Shown here in pieces: positions 17,011 through 27,117 of a DNA stretch of 64,000 nucleotides; position 1 is the first letter of the stretch, and each line of letters opens with the position of its first letter. The DNA is from JAODBQ01 sp047602055 (GTDB lineage: Bacteria > Actinomycetota > Acidimicrobiia > Acidimicrobiales > Ilumatobacteraceae): contig JASGIG010000001.1 in NCBI GenBank assembly GCA_047602055.1, forward strand, positions 806,001-870,000, read 5' to 3'. The position numbers and the translations under genes were made by a program. The notes under the pieces are model-generated. The model did not search any database. It was given only the letters and a program-made list of their open reading frames with translations, and was not told the origin of the DNA.

Positions 17011-18693
17011 CTATCCCCAAATCGTCTGGTACGCGAGCGCCGCCATCTTCTTCGTGCGCAACTCGATCGACGCTCTATCCCAGTGAGCGGCCGAAAGCAA
17101 CTCCGGGTCGACCCACACCTGGCCTGAGTTTGCGAGTTCCTTCTGTTTGTCGGCGAAGCCCTTGTTAGAGAGCCGATTATTCAAAGCCTCATCCACCAGT
17201 ATTAGGTTCCCTATGCTGGCACTCAATGCGGCGTTCCCGGACTGCGGGAGCAGATGCTCGATGGTCATCTGCGCGAAATCTGGTCGGGCACCTGTGGCGT
17301 GGTAGTCGTAGTGTTTCTCGAGGATGTACCGAACAAGATTCTTTTGTTTGGACGCCTCTGCCGAATAGCCGATCTCCATAAAGCTCGCCGTAAACACCTC
17401 TTCAGAAGGCACCTTCAGCTTGCCCTTGAGCTCATCCACGATTAAGCCAACTTGATTGGCGTCCGTGGCATTCGCCACCTCGCGCGCGTAGCGCGCGTAC
17501 ATCTTCGTGATTCCGCCCGACGAGCTTGTCCCGGTTACCGCGGTAAAGATGAAGTGATAGTTCTCGATAACGCGAACAGCGCGCCTGGCGAGGGGCGCTC
17601 TCACGGTCTTCTCCTCCATAGCGCGGAGAACCGACATTAGAAACGGGATCGGTTGATCGACCCCGAACACGGCGAGAGCCCTGAGCGACTGTGCGATCTC
17701 ACGCTGGCCACTTCCCCAGGCTCGCCAACCCGGCTCTCGGATCGAGCGGTAGATCTCCGAGTCGGCCACAAGGTCATCCAGGTAAGCGCCGGCCCGCGCC
17801 TTCGTGACCTCCTTCTTGATCCGACGAAACAACTTGGAGCCGGGCACATAGTCGTGTTCCGACAGCCACTGATGATGAATGAACCTACTTACGTCAAGAT
17901 TTGCGGATGACGCGTCAAATAGATCGTGGATGTGCTCCCACTTGTCTCGCGGACGATCCACTCCGGCGTTATGTTTGCGAAGGTGCTTCAGCAGATGATT
18001 CTTCACAAGGTCGGCAACGGTGAGATTAATACCACGGCTATTCAGGGTTTCGAATATCGTGTACGCATCGTCCTCGTTATCAACGGTCACCAGGATGAGT
18101 TTCAGCGCCAAGACCTGGTCTCGGATCGATGCAATCGCGGCATGAATCTTCTTTGGCTTGTTGGCGTCGCTCACTCGTGGGTCAGTCTCGATTCCGCCTA
18201 CGATGGCCCGGAGCTTCTCGTCGAAGAACTGGCGAGCGCGTTGCAGCGCCAGCTCTTCACGGCTGGCCGCGTGGTTAGCGTCGGCGCCGGAGCCATGCTT
18301 TTGTATCCACTCATGGAAGAATGGATAGGAGGTCTCCGTTTGCAGCACGTACTCGGGTTCATCGTCGACGTTCGGGCGCTCGATGAAGTTGTGAACGCCA
18401 CTGGCTTGACGAGAACTGCTCGATCGATCAAACGCGTCGCGCAAGGAGCTGAGCATGATGGTGAGTGTCGTGAGCCGTTGCTGACCATCGACGACGTCGA
18501 ACCTACTCTTGCCGGTTTGGAAGACGATTATCGCACCAATGAAATAGTCAGTAGAGCTGTCCACGATAGTGTCGGTCCAAAACTCCTCAAGATTCTCCTC
18601 CGTCCACGAGTACGGTCGCTGGAACCGTGGGATCCGGTAGTAGCCCGTGCTCAGCACCTGCTGCACGTCGCGATCGAGGGACTCAATCTTCAC
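17011..18693 (-). CDS. GmrSD-type DUF262/DUF1524 nuclease (type IV restriction-like)
   Basis: 560 residues from GTG 18693 (a TTG at 18720 is possible). The N-terminal DUF262 domain shows YYRIPRFQRPYSWTEENLEE, IGAIIVFQTG and VVDGQQRLTTLTIMLSSLRD, a ParB/Srx-like NTP-binding fold. The C-terminal DUF1524 has the HNH-like MTIEHLLPQSG and IGNLILVDEALNNRLSNKGF. The fused order is that of GmrSD enzymes, which cut glucosylated or otherwise modified phage DNA in an NTP-dependent way. The gene is clearly less GC-rich than its neighbours, a sign of separate acquisition, and sits between two inverted IS256 copies. Its target here is unknown. Confidence 0.85.
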   Translation of the reverse strand: MKIESLDRDVQQVLSTGYYRIPRFQRPYSWTEENLEEFWTDTIVDSSTDYFIGAIIVFQTGKSRFDVVDGQQRLTTLTIMLSSLRDAFDRSSSSRQASGVHNFIERPNVDDEPEYVLQTETSYPFFHEWIQKHGSGADANHAASREELALQRARQFFDEKLRAIVGGIETDPRVSDANKPKKIHAAIASIRDQVLALKLILVTVDNEDDAYTIFETLNSRGINLTVADLVKNHLLKHLRKHNAGVDRPRDKWEHIHDLFDASSANLDVSRFIHHQWLSEHDYVPGSKLFRRIKKEVTKARAGAYLDDLVADSEIYRSIREPGWRAWGSGQREIAQSLRALAVFGVDQPIPFLMSVLRAMEEKTVRAPLARRAVRVIENYHFIFTAVTGTSSSGGITKMYARYAREVANATDANQVGLIVDELKGKLKVPSEEVFTASFMEIGYSAEASKQKNLVRYILEKHYDYHATGARPDFAQMTIEHLLPQSGNAALSASIGNLILVDEALNNRLSNKGFADKQKELANSGQVWVDPELLSAAHWDRASIELRTKKMAALAYQTIWG

Positions 18694-19053
18694 CTCGCGA
18701 GTGTCGCAGGCACAGGGCAACGTCCCTGCGCGCTGATCATGAAGCGGCTGCGTTCGCGGGCCAACGCCTGGCGATCGAGCGAGCTGCGGCTCGAGATCGC
18801 CTGCCCGTGAGGCGACAGCGCAGCCGCTTTACTTCTCGTCCCCACCCATCGGGAATGCGTTCCCAGCCCACGGAAGGTCCCATCGGTGCCGCCAGGGCGA
18901 ACCTCCTACCTGGCGTACGAGATGTTGGTCAGCGTCATCGAGCTCGGCCGACTTCGGACTTCGGCAGTCGCTAGGTGTGTAGGTGGCTCTTCGGCAGGGG
19001 GACGCCCGGCTCTGCCGGTTCGGGTCCGATGAAGGACGAGGCGTACTCCCCTG
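18694..19053. other. Gap without a supported gene
   Basis: About 360 bp between the divergent DUF262 gene and the interrupted restriction gene. Only short Arg-rich frames occur; it probably carries the two promoters. An AGGACGAGG motif at 19033-19041 may serve the TTG start at 19054. Confidence 0.4.
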
Positions 19054-19162
19054 TTGACATCTCGGACGCGCGACGCTCTGCGGGTGGCGGAGCTGGCTGG
19101 TCGGATCTATGTGCCGAAGCTGTATCGGCTCGACGCGGATCGTGCGGTGGTGGTCGGGTTCT

Positions 19163-20551
19163 GAGTGAGTCCCATCACGTGGTGTAGGAGGCCTCGACCA
19201 TCGCTGGGGTGATGGTGGTCATCGTGCGATTCTCGGAAGCGACCAAGCCAACGAGAAGGACGCACGATGACCACCCGAGAGTTTGCCCTGTCTGACCTTG
19301 CCGCGCGGCTTGCCGGCAGCGACGCGTCGTTGTCGACGTCGTTGCGCGACATCCTCGCCGCCGCGTTGCAGGAGCTGATCGAAGCCGAGCTCACCGCGAC
19401 GATCGGCGCCGGCCCCGGCGAGCACAGCCCGGAGCGCACCGCGTTGCGCAACGGGCACCGCCCCAAGCTGGTCTCCACGCCGGCGGGTGACGTCGAGGTC
19501 GCGATCCCGAAGCTGCGCACCGGCAGCTTCTTCCCCGAGTTGCTCGAGCCGCGCCGACGCGTCGACCGTGCCCTGTGGGCGGTGATCATGACCGCGTACA
19601 TCACCGGTACCTCGACCCGGAAGGTCGACGACCTCGTCAAAGCGCTCGGCTGCGACTCGGGCGTGTCGAAGTCGACCGTGTCACGGATCTGCGCCGGCAT
19701 CGACGCCGACGTCAACGTGCTGCGCACCCGCCGGCTCGATCACCAGCCGTTCATCTACGTCTGGCTCGACGCCACCTACGTCCACGTCCGCGAGCACCGC
19801 CACGTCGTGTCCAAGGCCGTCGTGATCGCCACCGGCCTACGCGCTGACGGGCACCGCGAGGTACTCGGTGTCGACGTCGGCGACTCGGAGAACGAGACGT
19901 TCTGGCGCGAGTTCCTCACCAGCCTGACCGACCGCGGCCTGGGCGGTGTGCGCCTGGTCGTGTCCGATGCGCACGCCGGTCTGGTCAAGGCGATCCGGCG
20001 CAGCCTGCAAGGCGCCGCCTGGCAACGCTGCCGCGTCCACGCGATACGCAACCTGCTCGCCGCGGCCCAACACCGCCACCGTCAGATGATCGCCGCCCTG
20101 ATCCGCACCGTGTTCGCCCAACCCGACGCCGACACCGCCCGCGCCCAGCTGCGCGGTGTCGTCGACCAACTGCGCCCCTACGCGCCCGCAGTCGCCGAGC
20201 GGCTCGAAGCGATGGAGGCAGACGTGCTCGCCTACACCGGCTTCCCGCCAGCGCACTGGTCGAAGATCTGGTCGAACAACCCAATCGAACGCCTCAACCG
20301 CGAGCTCAAGCGACGCACCGACGTCGTCGGGATCTTCCCCGACAAGCAGTCCGTGATCCGTCTCGTCGGAGCCCTCCTCGTCGAGATCAACGACGAGATG
20401 ATCGCCGCCGAACGCCGCTACATCGCCGCCGCTTCCGTCGCCGAGCTCACCGACAACAACGCCGAACTAGCCTTGCCCGCAGCACCCCGAAACTGACCCA
20501 CAGCCGACGGGAACGCACGTGGTCACCTACACCACGAGACGGGACGCCATC
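19163..20551. mobile_element. IS256-family insertion sequence, copy B
   Basis: 1389 bp, transposase on the plus strand. It begins gagtgagtcccatcacgtgg and ends in the inverse of gatggcgtcccgtctcgtgg. The exact 8-bp target duplication cgggttct is at 19155-19162 and 20552-20559. Its transposase protein is identical to copy A, in opposite orientation. Confidence 0.92.
19267..20496 (+). CDS. IS256-family transposase, copy B
   Basis: 409 residues, identical to the copy A transposase, with the same Asp-Asp-Glu catalytic residues (YVWLDATYVHV, LVVSDAHAGL, NNPIERLNREL). No stop or frameshift, so it should be functional. Identity with copy A implies recent duplication inside this element. Confidence 0.93.
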   Translation: MTTREFALSDLAARLAGSDASLSTSLRDILAAALQELIEAELTATIGAGPGEHSPERTALRNGHRPKLVSTPAGDVEVAIPKLRTGSFFPELLEPRRRVDRALWAVIMTAYITGTSTRKVDDLVKALGCDSGVSKSTVSRICAGIDADVNVLRTRRLDHQPFIYVWLDATYVHVREHRHVVSKAVVIATGLRADGHREVLGVDVGDSENETFWREFLTSLTDRGLGGVRLVVSDAHAGLVKAIRRSLQGAAWQRCRVHAIRNLLAAAQHRHRQMIAALIRTVFAQPDADTARAQLRGVVDQLRPYAPAVAERLEAMEADVLAYTGFPPAHWSKIWSNNPIERLNRELKRRTDVVGIFPDKQSVIRLVGALLVEINDEMIAAERRYIAAASVAELTDNNAELALPAAPRN

Positions 20552-21631
20552 CGGGTTCTTGGAGCGAGCAGTGGAGGCGAGTGGTGGCCGGGTCGTGTAC
20601 TGCTCGTTCCGTGATCATCGTGTCGCGCCGGTGTACATGGGTGTGGAGGACGGCGACGGTCGGCGGTTCGGGATGCTGCTGTATCCGTTCACGGCGACGA
20701 AGCGGTTGACTCGCAACCGTCCGCCCGACGAGCACCGCGCCCAGATCCGCTTCGGTGACCCGGTGCGCGAGCGTGACGAGTCGAATCGGATCGGCCGTGA
20801 CGTCGCCGGGGTCGATGTGACGATGGTGTTGGCCGTCGACCCGGAGCTCGAGTTCATCGTCGGGCTCGACCCAATCGTCTACGACGATCTGCCGATGGGG
20901 ATCTCGGTGTACTACCGGGACCGCAACCTCGCCGACGCCGACGCGCACGGCTGGGCGGTGTGGGAGCGAACGAAGTCGGGTGGGACACGACGCCAGAGCT
21001 GGGCCGGGTTGGAGACACTCGTCGGGTTCCGCCCACACCGCCTTCTGGACTACGTCCGCTTCGAGGCCAAGGCCTCCGGGCTCGGGCTCGACGCCGGGCT
21101 GCGATCGGTCCTGGCGGAGAGCTTCGCCGTCCCGGCCGGCGTGCCGCACGATCTGGAGAGCGTGTTCGGTGTCGACGCACGCACGATCCTCGACATCGTC
21201 GAGGGCAACTTCCGGCTGGGGATCGCCGTGCGCGGCGGTGTCGCCGAACATCACCTCGCCCGCGTCCTCGCTGCCGATCCGGCCGTCGCAGCGGTCGAGC
21301 CGATCGACGAGGATGGTCGCCCTGACTTCGGCGTTGAGATGAGCGACGGGACCCGGGTGCTGGTGGAGTGCAAGACGGCAAGCCCAGCCGTGTACAAGAA
21401 CGGCGACTTCAAGGTCGAGGCGCAGAAGACGCGTGACTCGGGTGCGGGGCGCAAGTACACGTTCGACCAGTTCGACGTGCTCGCCGCCTGCCTGTTCTCG
21501 GCGACGGGCATGTGGGAGTTCCGCTTCCGACGCACGACCGACCTCACCGCGTGGAGCGATGACCCTGCACGGATCGCGCCGATCCAACGCATCGACGGTG
21601 CCTGGTCGCCATCACTCGGCGAGTGCCTCGC

Positions 21632-22825
21632 TCACAGCGACTGAGCGACCGACTCGGCGACGCGTTGGGCCAGCAAAGGGGGCACCGAGTTCCCGATCTG
21701 CGCCTGGATCGACGCTCGCCGGCCGACGAACGCGAACTCGTCGGGGAACGTGAACAGGCGGCGCAGCTCGGGGACGCGCAGCCGGCGGTTGTCCCAGTGG
21801 AACGGGCCGACGTTCGGGCCGGGCTGTGCCTGGATGGTCGGCGCCGGGCGCGCCGGGTCGAGCTTCAACAGGAACGACCAGTACCGCGAGCGCCACTCGA
21901 ACAGCGGATCGGGGTGGCCACGCTCGGCCGTGAAGTGCAGGTAGTTCTCGCCGGGCGGGATCTCCGGCAACAGATGCCCCCAGCTGCCGCGCACGACCTC
22001 CTCGGGCTCCGCCGCCGTGACCAGTCCGTCGAGCACGTCCCCGGATGTCACGTGTGGCAGCGCGCCGCCTTCGGTACGGCGCCGCTCCCACTGGCCGTGA
22101 TGCGTCGGCTCGGGCAGCTCCGGAAGCCGTTCGCGCCGGCGAGCGCCGACGATGAACAGTCGCGGGCGAGCTTGGGGAACCCCGTAGTCGGCCGCGTTTA
22201 ACACCTGCCAGCGGAACTGGTAGCCGGCGGCGTCGATCTCGGTCAGCAGCCGCTCGAACGCCGGACGACTCGCCCGGTTGTCGAACGTCAGCGCGTAGAC
22301 GTTCTCCAAGATGAAGAACCGCGGACGCGCCTCGCGCAACACCCGCGTGTAGGCCTGCAACAGGCTGGCGGCCGGGTCGATCCCGTCACGCTTCCAGTCG
22401 AGCCAGAAACCGGACTTGGAGAACGCCACACACGGCGGTCCGCCGATCAGCAGATCCGGCCGCTCTCGGCTGCCGAGGCCGCCGGCCCGCAGGATGTCCC
22501 GCGTGGAGACGCCCGCGCCGGCACCCGTGGCCAGCGGGTACAGGTCGGCCCGGAGCACTGCGCGCAGATCCGGGAAGTACGTCGGCGCGTTCTTCTCCAT
22601 CGTGTCGGCCGCGTCGTCGTCCCACTCCACCGCAGCGACGGTCTTGAACCCGGCGCGCTCCACACCCAGATCCAGACCACCCGAACCCGAGAACAGCGAG
22701 ATCGTGGCACCACCGTTCACCGGGCAAGTCTGGCCTGGCAAATGCTCCCGGGCGCGCATGTCCACACCGCTCAGCAGGCTGAGCTGCCCGCCGCGCCGTC
22801 GACGACGGTCATGTCGAGTGCCCAT
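21632..22825 (-). CDS. DNA (cytosine-5)-methyltransferase
   Basis: 397 residues with the ordered C5-MTase motifs: I SLFSGSGGLDLGVERAG, IV with catalytic Cys in LLIGGPPCVAFSKSGFWLDW, VI ILENVYALTF, VIII QARPRLFIVGARRR, target region to about residue 340, and X ASIQAQIGNSVPPLLAQRV. It transfers methyl from SAM to cytosine C5 in its recognition site. The cognate nuclease gene (tail-to-tail, overlapping 13 bp) is IS-disrupted, so this enzyme is now probably solitary. It is divergent from vsr with only 17 bp between start codons, which leaves no room for conventional promoters unless one start lies further in. Confidence 0.93.
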   Translation of the reverse strand: MGTRHDRRRRRGGQLSLLSGVDMRAREHLPGQTCPVNGGATISLFSGSGGLDLGVERAGFKTVAAVEWDDDAADTMEKNAPTYFPDLRAVLRADLYPLATGAGAGVSTRDILRAGGLGSRERPDLLIGGPPCVAFSKSGFWLDWKRDGIDPAASLLQAYTRVLREARPRFFILENVYALTFDNRASRPAFERLLTEIDAAGYQFRWQVLNAADYGVPQARPRLFIVGARRRERLPELPEPTHHGQWERRRTEGGALPHVTSGDVLDGLVTAAEPEEVVRGSWGHLLPEIPPGENYLHFTAERGHPDPLFEWRSRYWSFLLKLDPARPAPTIQAQPGPNVGPFHWDNRRLRVPELRRLFTFPDEFAFVGRRASIQAQIGNSVPPLLAQRVAESVAQSL

Positions 22826-22842
22826 CCGTCGAAGTAGACACG

Positions 22843-23394
22843 ATGGGTGTGACCCAGTTCCTCGGCACCGGCGACGAGGCCCCCTTGTCCACGCCGCGCA
22901 CGGTCAATCTCGGCCGCGGCGTGATCGTGCCCTACCCCGAGCCGAGCAGCTCGGCGGCGACCAGGATCGGCCGAGCCAACCGTCGGACCGACACCAGACC
23001 AGAAGTCGCGCTACGCGCGAAGGTGCACCACCGCGGGCTGCGCTTCCGCAAAGACCTCCTGCTACGTAGCGGCGGACTGCGGGTCCGTCCCGACATCGTG
23101 TTTACACGACACCGCATCGCGGTGTTCGTCGACGGATGCTTCTGGCACGCCTGCCCGCTGCACGGCTCACTCCCCAAGACGAACCGCACCTACTGGCAAC
23201 CCAAACTCGCTGGAAACATCGACCGAGATCGACGCGTCGACCAAGCGCTCGAAGCCGACGGATGGCTCGTCGTGCGCGCCTGGGAGCACGAACACGCCGC
23301 AGACGTCGCCGACCGCCTCGTCACGATCATCGCGGCCCGGCGGCAACCTCCGACGCCAGAGAAGAACGATGGCCGACACCTACATCACCAATGA
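22843..23394 (+). CDS. vsr: Very short patch repair (Vsr) endonuclease
   Basis: 183 residues. Vsr signature: TDTRPEVALRAKVHHRGLRF near the N-terminus, catalytic block RPDIVFTRHRIAVFVDGCFW with HACPLHG, then TYWQPKLAGNIDRDRRVDQA and WLVVRAWEHE. Vsr nicks T:G mismatches made by deamination of 5-methylcytosine and typically travels with a C5-MTase, as here. The first 40 residues lie ahead of the conserved core and a later start is possible. It overlaps the next gene by 26 bp. Confidence 0.92.
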   Translation: MGVTQFLGTGDEAPLSTPRTVNLGRGVIVPYPEPSSSAATRIGRANRRTDTRPEVALRAKVHHRGLRFRKDLLLRSGGLRVRPDIVFTRHRIAVFVDGCFWHACPLHGSLPKTNRTYWQPKLAGNIDRDRRVDQALEADGWLVVRAWEHEHAADVADRLVTIIAARRQPPTPEKNDGRHLHHQ

Positions 23395-24136
23395 GCTCGG
23401 CGACATCTACGAGATCGACATCGACGGCCTGCGTGCACCCGTTGACCCGGCCGTTTGGGGTTGGGCCCGGGAAGGCGGCGCTCACGACCACGCCGACATC
23501 CGGCGATCCATCGACACGCTGCGAGCGCTTCCCGGGTTCATCGTCGACGAACAGCCCGATCAGCGACTCGTGCCTGGACCACGGCATCGATACGCGACGT
23601 GGGGAAGATTCGAGGACGGCGCAGCTCCCCCGGTCGCGCTCCGGTCGAAGAACGGGACCGGCACCCTCGCCTATCTGAACCGTCTCAGCGAAGCCGTCGG
23701 CCACGTCGCACTCCGACTGCCGGTCGATCCCGATCGTTCACCGATGCTCATCCACGACTTCGTCGGCGGCCGGTTGTTCCGCGCCACTTACGAACGGCCA
23801 GCACCCGCCGCCGACGGTCGCGGGACCGTCTACGTCCTCGAGGACGGCTCCGGCATCAAGATCGGCTACACCCAAGGCCCAGTCGCCAAGCGCATCGCTG
23901 AGCTGCAGACCGGAAACTCGCGGCGGATCACCACCATCGCGGAGGCGCACAACGCCACCCCAGAACTCGAAGCACTCCTCCACGCCAAGCTCAGTGAGTG
24001 GAACGTGACCGGAGAGTGGTTCGCACGAGATCACCTCGTCGCCCAAGCCGCGGCTGCCGGCGGATTCGGCGTCTGGTTGCAGCGACTCGCCGGACACGAC
24101 CGATGGCCGGTCACCGTGCATCCGCCATACAGGTAG
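23369..24136 (+). CDS. GIY-YIG-superfamily (T5orf172/MUG113-like) protein
   Basis: 255 residues. The N-terminal 150 have no recognised fold (ALPGFIVDEQPDQRLVPGPR). The C-terminal segment GTVYVLEDGSGIKIGYTQGP, then AKRIAELQTGNSRRITTIAE, then ALLHAKLSEWNVTGEWFA matches the T5orf172/MUG113 branch of the GIY-YIG nuclease superfamily (VYVL...IKIGYT, later E/GEWF). It overlaps vsr by 26 bp, so it belongs to the same transcript and may be an auxiliary nuclease of the restriction locus. Nuclease activity of this branch is poorly documented; function inferred. Confidence 0.75.
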   Translation: MADTYITNELGDIYEIDIDGLRAPVDPAVWGWAREGGAHDHADIRRSIDTLRALPGFIVDEQPDQRLVPGPRHRYATWGRFEDGAAPPVALRSKNGTGTLAYLNRLSEAVGHVALRLPVDPDRSPMLIHDFVGGRLFRATYERPAPAADGRGTVYVLEDGSGIKIGYTQGPVAKRIAELQTGNSRRITTIAEAHNATPELEALLHAKLSEWNVTGEWFARDHLVAQAAAAGGFGVWLQRLAGHDRWPVTVHPPYR

Positions 24137-24250
24137 ACACCGGGACACCGCCACCGAGGATCCCATCGGGGACTCCAGCCCCCGGAGCCGCTCCGACTGT
24201 GTAACACCGCTGTGTCACCCTTCCGGCAACGAGGGGCTGAAGGGAGGACC

Positions 24251-24970
24251 ATGAGCACCGGTGGTGCGGATCAACGCTCGATCTCGTTGCCGCTGACCTC
24301 ACCGCGCGCTCATCCACATGGGCATCGCGTGCGTGGCACCTTCGACAGCTACGGCGGTGGCCTTAGCGGCGTGATCGCCGCATTCGGTTATGTGTGTTGC
24401 CGAGTGAATGGATCCATTCGCGTGTCTGCCGATGGCACCCGTTGGCTCAGCATCGACTCGCCAGCACACGCCAACCTCGTGCGCCGCAACCTGGCGCTCG
24501 TCGTCGAGGTTGCTGTGATGCTCGTCGCGCTCGCAGCGCTGGTCTTCCTCGTCGACTCCGTGCCGAGGCGGCCAGGTCTAATCGCTCTGGGAGTGCAGGT
24601 CGCCTTCGTCCTGTGCGGAACTGCAGCGTTTGTTCGGCATGCCTGGCGAACCGGTCGGATCGCAGATCCTGCTCCGCCCAAGCCGCGTGGCTGCGTCGTG
24701 ATCGCCAACCTGGCCAAGACGCCGGGCGCTCACGCGTCAGATGTCGCCGCAGGAGCCTCGATCGGCAGCGAGCTGAGGGACTGGCTCGACCGCAACCAGC
24801 TCACCGTCCGAGCGATGTCCTCCGACCAGAGGCTGACTCGCATCTACCGCCATCTACTGGGTACTGAGCCGGTAGGCCACGCCTCAATGCTCTTCCAGGC
24901 CGAGCTCGTCGAGGTACTCGAGCGTCGGCCACACACGGCTTCGAGCGACGCCGCGCAGCCGGCGAGCTGA
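24251..24970 (+). CDS. Two-helix membrane protein, hypothetical
   Basis: 239 residues from ATG 24251, chosen for GGGAGG 4 nt upstream. Two adjacent transmembrane segments (LALVVEVAVMLVALAALVFL and LIALGVQVAFVLCGTAAFV) sit between a soluble N-terminal part and a C-terminal domain with CVVIANLAKTPGAHASDVAA and RAMSSDQRLTRIYRHLLG, which loosely recalls acetyltransferase-like sequences. The fold is not certain. It lies alone between the restriction locus and the first leader RNA copy. Confidence 0.6.
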   Translation: MSTGGADQRSISLPLTSPRAHPHGHRVRGTFDSYGGGLSGVIAAFGYVCCRVNGSIRVSADGTRWLSIDSPAHANLVRRNLALVVEVAVMLVALAALVFLVDSVPRRPGLIALGVQVAFVLCGTAAFVRHAWRTGRIADPAPPKPRGCVVIANLAKTPGAHASDVAAGASIGSELRDWLDRNQLTVRAMSSDQRLTRIYRHLLGTEPVGHASMLFQAELVEVLERRPHTASSDAAQPAS

Positions 24971-24979
24971 AGTCGCTGA

Positions 24980-25135
24980 CGTTGCCGACCTGACGGTCGG
25001 GGGATGTGTGCGGCGCCGGTGGGTGGCCGTCAAGCCCCTCGTTCCTCGGGGCCCAAGCCCTTCGGGTTGACGGCCGCCTCGTCGTCGCCGCTGCGCCCGT
25101 GCGGGCGAGGCCGGCCCATCGGGGGCCGGGCTTGC
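24980..25135 (+). ncRNA. Candidate structured leader RNA, copy 1
   Basis: Lies 10 bp after an upstream stop and 15 bp before the ATG at 25151. Elements in order: cgttg; hairpin P1 ccgacc/ggtcgg; gggatgtg; long stem P2 ggccgtcaa (25025-25033) / ttgacggcc (25067-25075), enclosing cccctcgttcctcgggg; hairpin P3 cgcccg/cgggcg followed by gag; hairpin P4 ccggccc/gggccgg. Shared with five further copies downstream, with compensatory changes. Function unknown; a cis-acting mRNA leader is inferred from position. Confidence 0.7.
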
Positions 25136-25150
25136 ACGGAACGGAGTGTC

Positions 25151-25434
25151 ATGTCGGATCTGATCCCGCCAGGCCATCAGGCGGTGCTGTTCGTCTCGGC
25201 CGCACGCCGAGACGAGTACACGGTGGTCGACCACCTCGGCGCGCAACGGTTGACGACCGGCGCGCTCGGGGTCGCGTTCGCCGTGGCGCAGCGGCTCGCG
25301 GTCGATCACGGCCGCGCCTGGATCAGGTGCGTGGACGGGTCGACCGCCCGCATCGACAGCACGGGTGAGATCACGACCGACACCCCCCGTCCGTGGATCG
25401 ACACCCTCAGCCACTCCCACGGAGGAACCCACAG

Positions 25435-25438
<4 letters not shown>
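25151..25438 (+). CDS. Hypothetical small protein upstream of parB-like gene
   Basis: 95 residues from ATG 25151, preceded by acggag. The sequence AVLFVSAARRDEYTVVDHLG, then ALGVAFAVAQRLAVDHGRAW, then IRCVDGSTARIDSTGE suggests a compact alpha/beta fold; no family recognised. It overlaps the ParB-like gene by 4 bp (ATGA), so the two are coupled and both lie under leader copy 1. Possibly a partition or replication accessory, by context only. Confidence 0.65.
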
Positions 25439-26877
<1,439 letters not shown>

Positions 26878-26945
26878 CCGGACGTGGGTGGTGCTGCCCG
26901 CCGGCGGGGCGGGTAGCACCACCCGCTCACCGGTAAAGGCTTGTC

Positions 26946-27094
26946 CGTTGCCGACCTTCGGTCGGGGGACGTGTGCGGCGCCGTCGGCTGCCGTCAAGCC
27001 CCTCGTTCCTCGGGGCCAAGCCCTGCGGGTTGACGGCCACCTCGTGACGCCGCGGCGCCCGTGCGGGCGAGTCCGGCCCGCTCGGGGCCGGGCC
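26946..27094 (+). ncRNA. Candidate structured leader RNA, copy 2
   Basis: Ends 23 bp before the DUF932 start. P1 is ccgacc/ttc/ggtcgg, P2 gccgtcaa/ttgacggc, P3 cgcccg/tg/cgggcg followed by gag, and P4 ccggcccgctcggggccgg. The loop gttcctc (inside cccc-loop-gggg) is the exact complement of the ribosome-binding region gaggaac at 27106-27112, five nt before the ATG. Confidence 0.7.
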
Positions 27095-27117
27095 GTCTGA
27101 ACCGAGAGGAACACACC

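Larger units (their letters stand above)
19054..21644 (+). pseudogene. Type II restriction endonuclease-like gene, split by IS copy B
   Basis: The 5' piece 19054-19162 (TTG start; AELAGRIYVPKLYRLDADRA) and the 3' piece from 20560 join in frame when the IS and one duplicated cgggttct are removed, giving VVVGFLERAVEASGGRVVYC and so on. The C-terminal half has a PD-(D/E)XK-like core: GRPDFGVEMSDGTRVLVECKT. The final stop overlaps the convergent C5-methyltransferase gene by 13 bp, the usual tail-to-tail layout of a type II restriction-modification pair. The nuclease is therefore inferred to be the lost partner of that enzyme; recognition site unknown. The right piece alone lacks the first 36 or so residues. 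Confidence 0.7.
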
